Of a stretch of DNA of 64,000 nt, positions 54,301 through 64,000 are shown piece after piece. A model generated the notes under the pieces. It did not search any database and was not told the DNA's origin. It worked only from the letters and a program-made list of their open reading frames with translations. The position numbers and the translations under genes are program-made. Every line of letters begins with the position of its first letter. Within the stretch, counting starts at the first letter, position 1. This DNA comes from Hexactinellida sp. DTS-2022 (Eukaryota > Porifera > Hexactinellida). Location of the stretch: NCBI GenBank assembly GCA_028753945.1, contig JAPNXP010000010.1, positions 189,042-253,041 of the forward strand, read 5' to 3'.

Positions 54301-57300
54301 TGCTCGCCAGTCCATTGAGCGGAGTGCAGCTCGTGTTTGCTTGTCGTGGTTCTGAGGTCAGCCAGCTGTTGCTCGGCTTCCTTAAGCTCTAAACGGAGCT
54401 TCTTCAGCTCATCAGTGTCTCTGTTATGCCGTGACAGCTTCCCTTCTAGCTGCTCGATCTCATCGCTCTTAGAAACCAGTTCATTTTCCAGTGATGCCAA
54501 TTCATCCGTTAATTTGAGGAAATTCTGTCTGACGTGATTATTCTCCTCGATCTCTTTCTTCATTTCGTTCAGCTGCTTGCTATTCTCGAGCTCTCCGTCT
54601 TTCAAAACGCGGTATTCCGCTCGCAGCGAGCTCAGCTGGAAGTTACTCTCCTGCACTTCCTCAACCTTCTTCTTGAGAGCCGCGATCTCAGAGCGATGAG
54701 CTTCGTTCTTTTCCCTCAGCTCATTCAATCGGACCTTTGCTTCTTCTTTCGAAGCTTTTTCGTATGCCAGTTCTTGAGAGAGTTGGTTCGCATGTTCCTT
54801 AGACTGATCTTGGGACAAAAGCTGTGAATTTTCGCATTCACCAGCTTCTCGCAGTTGTTGTTTTAGTAGCAGCATTTGATTGGCAATATTGATTTCCTTT
54901 CGCTGTAACATTTGAATGTCTTCCTCCTTCCTCCGTAAGCTGACTTCCAATTCTCGGTTCTTGTCCACAAAACTCAGGTACTTACGACTCTCCTCTTCGT
55001 GCAGTTTCTTCCAAGAGTCTATCTCGACCTGATACAGGTTCTCAGCTCGCTGCAGGGTCCTACGCGTGTCTTGTAGCTCCTGCTCGCTAATGCACAGCCT
55101 CTGCGTCTCCTGAGTCAGTCTAGACTTATACTCCTCCAACTCAGTTTGGAGAGTATTCATAGCGCTTGTAGCCTCAGTCTGATCAGAGGGAGAGATGCAT
55201 TCCAATGTGGATATAGTGTTGCGTAGGCTTTCTAAGGTAGCTTTGTCCGCCTTCATTTGTTGGTTCGCCTGCTGCAGCTGCGACTCAGTACGTAGAGAAT
55301 TGCTCCTCAGATTTCTAAGTTCTGTTTGTAAGCTCTTTACAGAATCTTCATAGTCCTTATTAAGTTTGTTAGCTTGCGTCAGAGACCCCTTCATCCTATT
55401 CAGCTCTTTCTCTCCCTGTTTTAAATTATCCTGCAAGTTGGCAGAAGAGAGTTTGGAGCGTAGTTCTTCCTTGTACACTTCCTGGTTCTTCAGCTGCTGT
55501 ATTTCTCTTTCAAGCGAGGTCTGCACTCGCCGCATATCTGCCACTTTACTGGAAGCCTTATTGCACTGATTCTGTAGTTCTATATTTCTAGTTTCCAGAG
55601 TCTCAATCTTACCCTTGTGACTCTCTTCGTTGCTGGTCAATTTAGATTTATAGTGTTCCAGAGATCTCCCTATGTCGTGCGTCTTTTTCTTAGCAACGCG
55701 ATTCAACTCAAAGTATTTCTCTCTCGTCTGCACATGATCCTTCATTTCCTTATCCAAGTTCCCCCTTACTTCAGCTAGCTGTGTTGAAAAGCGAGATTTC
55801 CCCGCTTTACGGTTGTCACCAGTCCCAACCATTACTTCAGTGTCAGACTGTGCTCCATCAGGGTGAGTGGGGAGGACAGTTTGTTTGTATTTATACTCTA
55901 ACCGCGAGTTGGCATCCTCTTCATACCCCTGTATGTGTAGACGGGCCGTGTTCAGCTCCTGCTCCAGCTGTGAGATCACCTCGCGCTGGGTCACGTACTC
56001 CTTTTCCTTCAGATCCATGTCAGCTGACAGCACCTCTAGTTCCTCCTGTACGTGCTCCCTCTCGGCTAGCACCTCGATCAGCTCCTGCTCGGCCTGCTGC
56101 AGCTTCACGTCTTTGGAGAACTCAGAGGACTCGAGATCCTCCTTGCAGCGAGTCGTGTCGAATAGTTCTTGTTCCAGGACCTGTATCCTCTCTTTCTCCT
56201 GCACTGAGATCGCTTGGTCGATATACTCAGCATGTGGTACCTTGTTCTGCCCTATTGCATCCTCTAGTTCCTGTACGCTGACTGTTAAATGTGCTACGTG
56301 AGAGAGAGCAGCCTCTTTCAACTCTATCTCCAGGATCAGCTGTTTATCGGTCTCGTTAACTTTCTGTTGATTCAGCTTTAGCATCTCTTCAGACTCTTCT
56401 AGTGCCGACTCTTTCATCTCAATTTCTCTCTTTTTCTGTACCAAGTGTGCGTGTGCTTCCTCAGCCAGCTGACAAGTACAAGAGTTAATACAAACACATT
56501 CCTAGTCCCCATCTCGTATCTACCTTGTTAAACTTATCAGAACATCTATTAGCTTCCGTCCTGGCATGAGTAAGCTTCTTTTTGAGATCGTTCACTTCGC
56601 GTGTCTGTTCATCCCAGCTGCTGTTCTTATTCATCAGCTCCTGCTCCAGGCGTCTCGCGCGCTGCATGGCGAGCTCCTTTTCCTGCGTCAGCTGTTTCAG
56701 GACCGCTTCCTGCTCGCGGTCGGTGCGCCGCGCCGCGTCCGCCTCTCTCATTTCGCAGACGCGCCGCGACCCCTGGCGCACCTCCTCCAGGAGCTTGAGG
56801 GTCCGCTCCTCCATTAGGGCTCTCTCCGACTGCTCCGACTGCAGCCTGCTCCTCAGGTCCTGTACCTAGCAGAGCACAGTGTTATAATGCATTAGTTACG
56901 TTGTCAACTTATATCCATTGCATGAATATTATAAGGTGTCCGTCCCACAATAGGACTTATAATTTAATAGAAATAACTTATATGTAGACCGTCTAGAAAT
57001 AAACCAGGTTTTCTTACACATAAATTAGTATTGCCCATAGAGGGAAAGGTCTTTGGTCTACAGAATTTATAGACAGTCTACAAATTTTTGGCTTAGTTTG
57101 TATGGGCTTTTATAGACCGTCTACATATATGGATGCTCAATTTAATAATCCGCGGAACGAACAGTTTAGTTTGACAATTCATACAATCGATCATAAGTGA
57201 CTAATGGGACAAAAACATGCAATTATACACGATACTAACAATAACACAACGAATACCTGTTCCTTCATAATATCGCTCTCCTTCTCGATAAGTCCCTTCT

Positions 57301-59830
57301 CCTCTATACTCATGTCCAGCTCTCGCTTGTTGTGCTTAAGCAGCGTCTTCAGCTCGCTGACGTCAGCCCAGCCCGGAGAGGGGTCGCTGGCAGGCACTGA
57401 CGTCACGTCCATCTGGTACTTGACTTCCTCATTGGAGCTGCATACCAGAGGGAGAAACGAGTATCCAACGAAACACAGATCTGTGTCCGCACTCGTGGGC
57501 TGCTTCCTGCCTAACAACCATGGAATGTATATTATGAGTCCCTACTTAGATGCGGGACTATTCACCTGTCGATAATTCAAAGTCACAGTTCCGCGCACTA
57601 AGATTGCTTCTGTCACAGCTATCAAAGTTAGACACGTCATCAGGCCCAGCCACCTGGGGTATGTAAGGCGGGACAGTATTCAGGAGATCGTCCCAATCCA
57701 CTCCATTGAAAAACTCGTGTCTTATAATCTCGTAATAACCTAGAAGCATATAATCAAATTGATTGATTCCAGTGTATTATACAGCCATTTGTAAATACGC
57801 TCCTAATACTGGTCTGATCCAATTTTCATACGCTTAAATCACAAATTAATGTTACGGTATAGCAGAGGATTCCAAATTTTCGCGCTCCTAAATTCAAATT
57901 TTCCAAAAATCATGCTCCAAAAGGAGCGTCTCGCGCTCTTGGATAATTCCTTGATTGATTCGTCTAAAAAATAGTATATTAGCCAACCTATTCTATCCGT
58001 TATTCCCGTGCAAAGTGAAGCTATTAGGCCTACTGCCTCCTTGCTGAGTTGGGGCTCTGTAGGGAACACCAGTGCCTTCTTATAGTTCTGAATATTAGCG
58101 TGCGTCTCTATCCGAGAGCCCGACTCGAAGGGAGTCTTCCCAACCAGCATCTCGTACGCCAGGACCCCCAGGGACCACCAGTCGCACTCGCGGCCGTACA
58201 GACAGCTCTTAGACACCGCGTGTTCCAGCACCGACAATACCTAAGCGACAGTGCGGTAGTCAAGAGAGATTTACACTGATATGGTTATTCAGTATAGTTT
58301 GCCTAATAGCAAGCGTATTTGTGCGAAATTTGTTAGTACAGTAGACTTTCTATAATCCGGAATTCAGCAGAACCGACACTTCCCTTTTCCCTTATCCCAA
58401 TGAGCGTCGGACTATGCATTTTTAGAACCTGCAAAATCCGACAATTTGGCAATCCGACATTTATGATTTTTCCCTATCCCAACGTGTGTCGGATTAGTTA
58501 TACTGTATTAGTCGGATTAGACAGGTTCTCCTGTATTAGGAAATAAGTGTACACTCTCTCACCTCTGGAGCCACGTACTCGGGGGTACCCACTGGGAAGG
58601 GGATCTGTCCTACGATCCTCCCGTCCTCCGTGAGCCCAGCAGCTGATCCGAAGTCCGCCAGCTTGATATGTCCGGACACGTCCACCAACACATTCTCCGG
58701 CTTAACGTCTCTGTGTATGTAGCCCATCTCGTGGATGAAGTGAATAGCTGTGGAGATCTCAGACAGGTAGAACCGTGCCATGCATTCCTACATGAACAAT
58801 GTACATACTCAGTTAGCATAATTATACAAGAGATAATTTTACAGTATTTTGTATTAGTTAATTCAGGCACTGAAAAAGGTAAAGTTTTCTCAATTATCAA
58901 ATTTGACTTTTAAAGTAAGCCTGGTATTTTAATGTTAGAGAAAACTGAGTTCTATTTAAGTATTCCCAAATCAAACTACCTTCATAGGATCAAACTGTTC
59001 TAACACACTCAAAAGGTCTCCTCCTGCATAGAATGTCATTATAAGATAGAGCTGTGTGCTGTCTTGGAAGGAATACGCGAGATTAGCTACCCACGGGCTG
59101 TTCTGTGCCCGCACCATGACGTCACGTTCCTCCTTAAAACACGCCACGCTAGGGCCCAGTTGAAACAGCTGGGATTTCCTAAGCGTTTTCATAGCATATA
59201 TCTCTCCACTGTTTTTCTCCTGCACAACCCTGACCTCGCCGAACTGGCCAATGCCTATAACGTCCTTTGGGATAAAGTCTTCTTTCGAGGGGTACAGCTG
59301 TTTCAACAGCTTTATCTCATCGGAGTACCTGTGTACAATAATTCAATTCAGTGGTGTTTGCATAATAGCAAAAATATTGCTCTATTAGCAAGTTATTTTC
59401 AGTCCCCAATCGAGCATTTAATTTTAACTCGGTTCTCTAATAGCAAGTTGGCATAATATAAAGCAAATTAGAAAATTTCGTGCAAAATGCGACTTGCTAT
59501 AACGCGAACTGTATTTGCACAAGACAATCTGGCATAACATTACCTTTCGGCCAAAGTATACAGTAAACTGTCCTGTCTGTAAGACTTGAGTTTCTCCTCG
59601 CTGAACACAACAAACACGGTGTCCAGAAGCGACTCGAAAGAGCCGATCGATATAACAGAGCCACATCTACAGTTGTGTCGCGTGTCGTTGAGATCCCGGG
59701 CGGTATTTAGGTCTGCTTTTGAGTCATCTCCCAAACTTGTCAGGCCCTGGTTCAATAGTATCTCACGTAGGAACGAGAGTCGAGATGCAATCTCAATATT
59801 ATGTTGGTTGTCGAACTCACCAAAAGACAT
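51369..59830 (-). CDS. CIT: Citron Rho-interacting kinase
   Basis: Eight exons with consistent phase: 59830..59544, 59331..58980, 58787..58563, 58240..57988, 57739..57566, 57510..57257, 56865..56524 and 56468..51369 (5.1 kb); 2,328 residues. The AGC kinase domain is at about 108-400: GIGQFGEV, Lys in YAMKTL, HRDVKPEN, DFGSA and GTPEYVAPE. The C-terminal extension has FFNGVDWDDLL and DDVSNFD, with FVGYSFLPL as hydrophobic motif. A coiled coil of over 1,000 residues follows. Then come a C1 domain (about 1757-1808, HFFATKICKSGTMCDAC), a PH domain, and a CNH domain near the C-terminus. This order, plus kinase-tail details, points to citron rather than MRCK or ROCK. In animals it organises the cytokinetic midbody with RhoA, anillin and kinesins. 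Introns 1, 3 and 6 contain MITEs. Confidence 0.94.
56981..57128. mobile_element. MITE family F in citron kinase intron 6
   Basis: It begins TATGTAGACCGTCTAGAAAT and ends TTATAGACCGTCTACATATA. An internal copy of the motif (ATAGACAGTCTACA) lies near 57072. It is the sibling of 12798-12966, which reads in the opposite direction. Confidence 0.8.
58289..58328. mobile_element. Remnant end of a family I MITE, adjacent to a family C insertion
   Basis: TAGTTTGCCTAATAGCAAGC then GTATTTGTGCGAAATTTG matches, in reverse orientation, the right end of the element at 59355-59520. The family C MITE begins 10 bp further on. Confidence 0.6.
58339..58533. mobile_element. MITE family C in citron kinase intron 3
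   Basis: It starts CAGTAGACTTTCTATAATCC and ends GTCGGATTAGACAGGTTCTC followed by CTG. TA duplications are at 58337-58338 and 58534-58535. The core has repeated TCCGACA motifs. Confidence 0.8.
59355..59520. mobile_element. Diverged MITE family I in citron kinase intron 1
   Basis: The right end CGACTTGCTATAACGCGAAC followed by TG and the left CAGTGGTGTTTGCATAATAG are weak inverted repeats. Internal TAGCAAG motifs recur. Boundaries are approximate. Confidence 0.5.
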
Positions 59831-60133
59831 GTTACAGTGCTAGTGAAGTCTGAAATACAATATTTATAGGAAAATCAACATATTAACTTAAGATTTATAA
59901 AATACATATTAAAATAATCTCAATAATTAATCATAAGAGATGACATAGTAATAATTCACATTCAGATAAAATAATTACACGTATGCTAAACAAGCAAATT
60001 AAGTGTAGGTTATTTATGTCTAATGCAAACTAGGAGTTCTGGCATATATAAAGTACAGAGAGGTACATACAGTGATCAGATATTAAGTAGTGAGCTGTGG
60101 CGAAAGATGCCAGCATTAGAAGCCAAACACACG

Positions 60134-62877
60134 TTAGCTCTTATAACCTGTGTTTTCTTGAATTTTGTTTGATATTTGAGTCTCTTGACTCGGTCCATTT
60201 AACATAGCATTTGCTAATACCTGCGAATAAGTAAGGCCACTTTTTGGATTCTCATCCGACTTCGTTTCTGTACCACTTTTCTCCATCTCTTTGCAATCAT
60301 TGCTTAGTTCATTTACAGTCTCTATAGCGTTACTGTCTATGGTAGGTAAATTAAGAGAAGGCTTAGATTTTAACGCCTGTGAATAAGACAGGGGTTGTGG
60401 GTTTAATTTATCATTTAGAGTCTCTTTAGTAGAGTGTGAGAGTATGTCTACCTCCATCGAATCGTCAGTGCAAGATTTATGTTTAACATCACTTACAACA
60501 ACGCTAGGGGGTAATTGGTATGTAATATCCACCGTGGGAGGTGTATCAGGAGGGAGAGCATCCTTATCCACTCTCTCTTCCGATATTTCCGTATTTCTAC
60601 ACACTGTAGGCATCAGTTTATTCTCATCTTTATGAGACTCGAGTATTCGTGGAGTTTCCACTGTATGCACTGAGACAGGCGCTTTCAGTACAGAGGAATA
60701 CGTCAATGGCTTTGTGACTGTAGGCACCTCTTCTGATATGTTAGTAGTATTACTTATACTGGTTGTAGGCAGCTCTTCTGTTACAACAACGACTGGTGTA
60801 TTAGTGCTACTAATACTGGTTTGTTTAGCTGGTTGTTGTTGGGGCGGCTGGTCATTATCCTCTGTTCAAACATACACATAAGGTGAGAACTTACAAACAA
60901 TAATAAGCTGTAACATACCCCACAAGTTCTGTAACACGAGACTGTAGAAGAACTGTGTTTTCTCTTCGTCTACTGGATTAGTCCCTGGAGCTAACTGATC
61001 CTGTGGCAAGGTAGGGAAGGTGTTTGCATCCTCAATGTGATTAAGGAACTCCTAGCAACAACAAGTGCGTTTGGAATGCCATACATACAAGTATATAAAT
61101 AAAGTCGACTCCGCTTAATAGAGTCAATGGTTAATAGATTTCTCCGCTTAATGGGGTCAAAATTTCACAGGATTTATAGGACGGATGACAGTTTGGCTTA
61201 AAATATGGTTAATAGATTTCTCCGCTTAATCGGGTAGAAATAACCTGATCCCGAGGTGACTCTATTAAGTGGAGTCGACTGTAATTCCTTTGACTCTATA
61301 TAAACATTCTTACTTTAGGTTTAGGCTCGGGAGTAGGCTCATCCCACTTGTGCAGCCCTTTCCGCCATTTGGTCATGAGTCCCAACCAGCGTCTGTGCGA
61401 GTACCCTATGGTCTTGTCCGGTGTCCGGGGCATGTCCATTCTCCGACTGAGCTTGGGCCATAGCCTGCTGTAGTTCCTGTATCCCTCGGTGTTCTTGCCG
61501 TAGTCCAGCTGTCTCTGTCTCTGCTCCAGTCTGTGCGGGTCCGTCACTAGCGGGAGCTCCTCTCTGCGCTTGGCGCGCTTGCTGGTGAGGGTGGAGGTGG
61601 AGGAGGTGTCCGAGTAGGCGGAGCCCGTCTCCAGCTCCGTGTCCGACTCCAGGGTGCTCACGGAGGGCGAGTGCGGAACCGCGAGGCGGAGCGACTCTGC
61701 ACCTGTAAGCCAAATAAATATACGGTCTCTCCAAGCTAATGGTCAGCAGCAAGGAATAAGATTAGAAATAACCTTGCAAAGTACAGTGAACTCCTGTTAT
61801 AACCAAGTCGATATAACGAAATAAACGCATATAACGAAATGGAGATTTTCTTTTCCCTCAGAGCACTAAATGCATTAATTATTATCCGCTTATAACGAAT
61901 ATCGGATGTAACGAAGGAATTTACAAGTCCCAAGCACTTGGGTATAACAAGAGTTCACTGTATAGTAAGAATAAATAGAAAAGTAGACTATTAGGGAGAA
62001 TTACTGTATGAGATAGAATGTGTCACTAACGGTTAGATCTCCAATCAAAATCTGAAGTGAATATGAAGTCGTCATCTCCGTACTTCCACTGTCGGTTGTA
62101 GCAGTGCTCTGAGATCTTCAGACGTTTGTTGTCGTGCAGAGAGGAGGGGGAGGGAGGTAGTCTAATCGCCTGAACGGAAATATACAGTAGAACTCGGTTA
62201 TAACGTACTTGGGTAATACGTACTAATGTATTTTTAACGTACGTACTTATTTTCCTTTCCCAAGGGGGTACGTTATAACCGAGTTCTACTGTAATATTAT
62301 TTCTATCAATGAATGATCATAACTAACCTTTCTCTCTGTGTGTGAGTGCGCTGAGTCTTCAAGTGATCGCTTTCCCATCTGTATTGGCAGAGCGGGGATT
62401 TTGAATAATTCTTTTTTTCTCCACGCAGGAGTCCTAGCAAACATATTAAAACTAAAACAAATGAATCTAATGTATAACTCACTTGTTCGCTGATAATTGG
62501 TTACTACTACTAGTAATGTTGTTGTTGTTGTTTTCAGCTTTATGTTTATTCAAAACGCCTGAGAATGACACCAGCATTGGAACGGAGCCATTGTTGACAC
62601 CTCTCAGCTGTTTCGTGTCCAGCGGAGGCAGGCCTCGCGAATGGTCGTCTAACTTTAAACTGTTTAGGGACGGGAGTCCAGTCTGGGTTACGGTAGAACG
62701 AAATATATCAGAGCGAAGAGAATAAGACTTCTGTTGCAGCACGTCCAGTTTCGATTCAGGATTGCTGGCATCTTCCGCTATCATTATGTCCTCCCAGTCT
62801 ATGTGTTCGAACTTATAGTCCAGGTCCGGGAACGAGTCAACCGAGCTCTCGATCTCTGCTCGAGAAATCCTCTCCAT
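60134..62877 (-). CDS. SLBP: Histone mRNA stem-loop-binding protein with long repetitive C-terminus
   Basis: Exons 62877..62483, 62433..62328, 62169..62031, 61702..61314, 61051..60919 and 60861..60134 (phase consistent) encode 629 residues; human SLBP is 270. The RNA-binding domain (about 267-336) is clear: TDPHRLEQRQRQLDYGKNT, then TPDK (human TPNK with the phosphorylated Thr), YSHRRW and WRKGLHKWDEP. It binds the 3' stem-loop of replication-dependent histone mRNAs for processing and translation. The 240-residue last exon is Ser/Thr/Pro-rich and carries three copies of a motif: LTYSSVLK (Tyr 442), LSYSQALK (Tyr 547) and LTYSQVLA (Tyr 599). I do not know a function for it. The poly-Asn tract in exon 1 (AENNNNNITSSS) is low complexity. 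Introns 3 and 4 and the intron between exons 2 and 3 contain MITEs. Confidence 0.92.
61102..61281. mobile_element. MITE family E in SLBP intron 4
   Basis: The left AGTCGACTCCGCTTAATAGA and right TCTATTAAGTGGAGTCGACTG are a near-perfect inverted repeat. The body repeats AATAGATTTCTCCGCTTAAT twice. TA follows the right end. Confidence 0.8.
61784..61960. mobile_element. Family B MITE in SLBP intron 3
   Basis: It starts CAGTGAACTCCTGTTATAAC and ends GGTATAACAAGAGTTCACTG. TA is at 61782-61783 and 61961-61962. It is the best-preserved family B copy here. Confidence 0.88.
62185..62291. mobile_element. Short palindromic MITE family D in SLBP intron 2
   Basis: A 107-bp element, CAGTAGAACTCGGTTATAAC ... 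GTTATAACCGAGTTCTACTG, flanked by TA. The terminal arms are perfect complements, so the whole element can form a hairpin. Confidence 0.9.
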
Positions 62878-63514
62878 ATAACCACTACTAACACACTGTA
62901 CAATGTAACGGGTAATTAGGGATGTCCCATATGTTAGAATACAGTTACATACAGGTTAGTAGTGTACAATACGGAAACTGTAATTGCTAGAGCTTGTTCT
63001 GGGACTAATGGAATAATGTCCCATAAGCGAATATAAATATTGTGAGGTAATAACTCCATGCATAATGGTTGTATTCTAATATATTCGAGAAATTGCAGGA
63101 ACCAATTAACTTGCAGAATAACGATGTTACCGCTTGTCATCACCTGGCTTCTAAACAAATATTCTAGATAATCGTCATGATTATACCAGCTGATCACATA
63201 TACTCGCTAAGCAGAGTTGAGTATCAATTACTTATCCAACTAATATTATTTCATCTTTCATCCTCAATTAATCCTGCTGAGGACATCAGATAAACCCTAT
63301 GGTGACATAGGAGTGTAATCTTTTGTGTATAAAGTGGTTGGTAGGTAGTCAGATTATCTAATATAAATAATAAGGAGGTCAGCATTACAATTTAGTTGCA
63401 ATTAAAACGTGATTTAGTGGCAAACGAAGAAAATAAAATATTTAGTAAGTGCTTACGAATTAATCGACAATAAAATAAAGAAAACGTTTAGATTCCAAGT
63501 GGATATTTGCATAG
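62878..63514. other. Intergenic region upstream of SLBP
   Basis: 637 AT-rich bp between the SLBP ATG and the stop of the edge gene. Small ORFs look random; no repeat seen. Confidence 0.5.
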
Positions 63515-64000
63515 TTAGTTACGGGAAGAAAGAGAGCGAGAGAACTTCTTATAGGTGGGCTTTACTTTTCCAGGATTATGCAACAACAGTCCCTGATAAT
63601 CCAGGTACATACCGAACCTCTTTTCAACCGGGATATCAAACGAAGAGGGCTGGTACCTAAGCTTGAAAGTATTACTCCTGTACCCTCCGTCACCATTCCA
63701 CCCAATCACAGGCTGGAATACATCAGTATTGTGTCCACGGAATTGGTCCCACGCATAACTATCTCCGTTACGGTTGCGCTGACTGATGTAGTGGGCAGAG
63801 GAACATCGTTCTAGGAACTTGTCCTTGTGGCATCCGGCCTGAGTTGGGAGAGATCGGTTTCGAGAAAGACGGGCGGAAACTGCTCTCGGGATACTGGCGA
63901 ACTTGAAGTATACTCTGCAGTGCTCGTCTTTGGCGGGATTGTAAGCGGGGAGAGAAATATCGTGCTGGGGCTGGGAGCGAAATACTTCGTTGTTACTCAA
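63515..64000 (-). CDS. Unidentified protein, 5' part beyond the window
   Basis: An open frame of 161 codons from the right edge to a stop at 63515, without a convincing start Met, so it is the 3' end of a gene or its last exon. It has a mixed, basic composition with DSYAWDQFRG, FQPVIGWNGDGGYRS and FDIPVEKRFGMYLDYQGLL, and a Ser/Arg-rich tail (KKFSRSLSSRN). The balanced composition and low repetitiveness argue it is real. I do not recognise the family. The tyrosine/aromatic-rich short motifs recall small axonemal proteins, but that is only an impression. Confidence 0.55.
   Translation of the reverse strand: MSNNEVFRSQPQHDISLPAYNPAKDEHCRVYFKFASIPRAVSARLSRNRSLPTQAGCHKDKFLERCSSAHYISQRNRNGDSYAWDQFRGHNTDVFQPVIGWNGDGGYRSNTFKLRYQPSSFDIPVEKRFGMYLDYQGLLLHNPGKVKPTYKKFSRSLSSRN

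Noticed and set aside
51369-59830. Calling the large kinase MRCK or ROCK
   Set aside because: There is no CRIB motif. The kinase C-terminal extension, the domain order (kinase, coiled coil, C1, PH, CNH) and the FVGYSF hydrophobic motif match citron.

Overview
This window is nuclear DNA from an animal. It encodes split genes with GT-AG introns and clear metazoan orthologues: TRPA1, CBL with TKB, RING and UBA domains, citron kinase, CaMKII with its hub domain, SLBP, RanGAP1, ABCC10 and MIC19. No rRNA, tRNA, CRISPR array or prokaryotic-style operon was seen. I cannot name the phylum. The genome looks compact: intergenic gaps are often 110-300 bp, base composition is AT-leaning, and introns are mostly 50-250 bp. 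Many short non-autonomous DNA transposons (MITEs) with TA target sites and pogo/Tigger-like termini are present.

Layout, left to right: DECR1 (partial, minus) and a calcyphosin gene (plus) are divergent. Then comes a long head-to-tail run on the minus strand: TEX9, CaMKII, TRPA1 (8 exons), FBXO16-like (5 exons), a glutaminase (17 exons), CDK5RAP3, and a small unknown gene. An AT-rich, gene-empty stretch follows (about 17.4-19.8 kb), then a short MYPT-like PP1 subunit, a second empty stretch (20.7-22.2 kb), RANGAP1, aminopeptidase N, FNBP4 and cytochrome c. ABCC10 occupies 45804 down to 30734 in 17 exons. Its introns hold three complete intronless genes: FTSJ1 and CBL in intron 10, and EIF4ENIF1 in intron 5. 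Beyond it lie OSGEP, UBE3B, CHCHD3/MIC19, citron kinase (8 exons), SLBP (6 exons) and a partial unknown gene. Of 24 genes, 22 are on the minus strand.

The genes do not form one pathway; this is ordinary housekeeping, signalling and sensory content. The items of most interest are these. The glutaminase keeps its fold and frame over 17 exons but has lost the catalytic Ser-Lys dyad. Three intronless genes are nested in ABCC10. Intron density is bimodal, with 17-exon genes beside multi-kilobase intronless orthologues. A TRPA1 lacks the electrophile-sensing cysteines. An SLBP is more than twice the human length and carries three copies of a YS-type C-terminal motif. CDK5RAP3 lacks its IDWG motifs. 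Several intron-dwelling MITE families are shared between unrelated genes.

Exon boundaries were read by eye from GT/AG sites, and reading phase was checked across every junction of the multi-exon genes. Family assignments rest on recalled family sequence features, not on searches.
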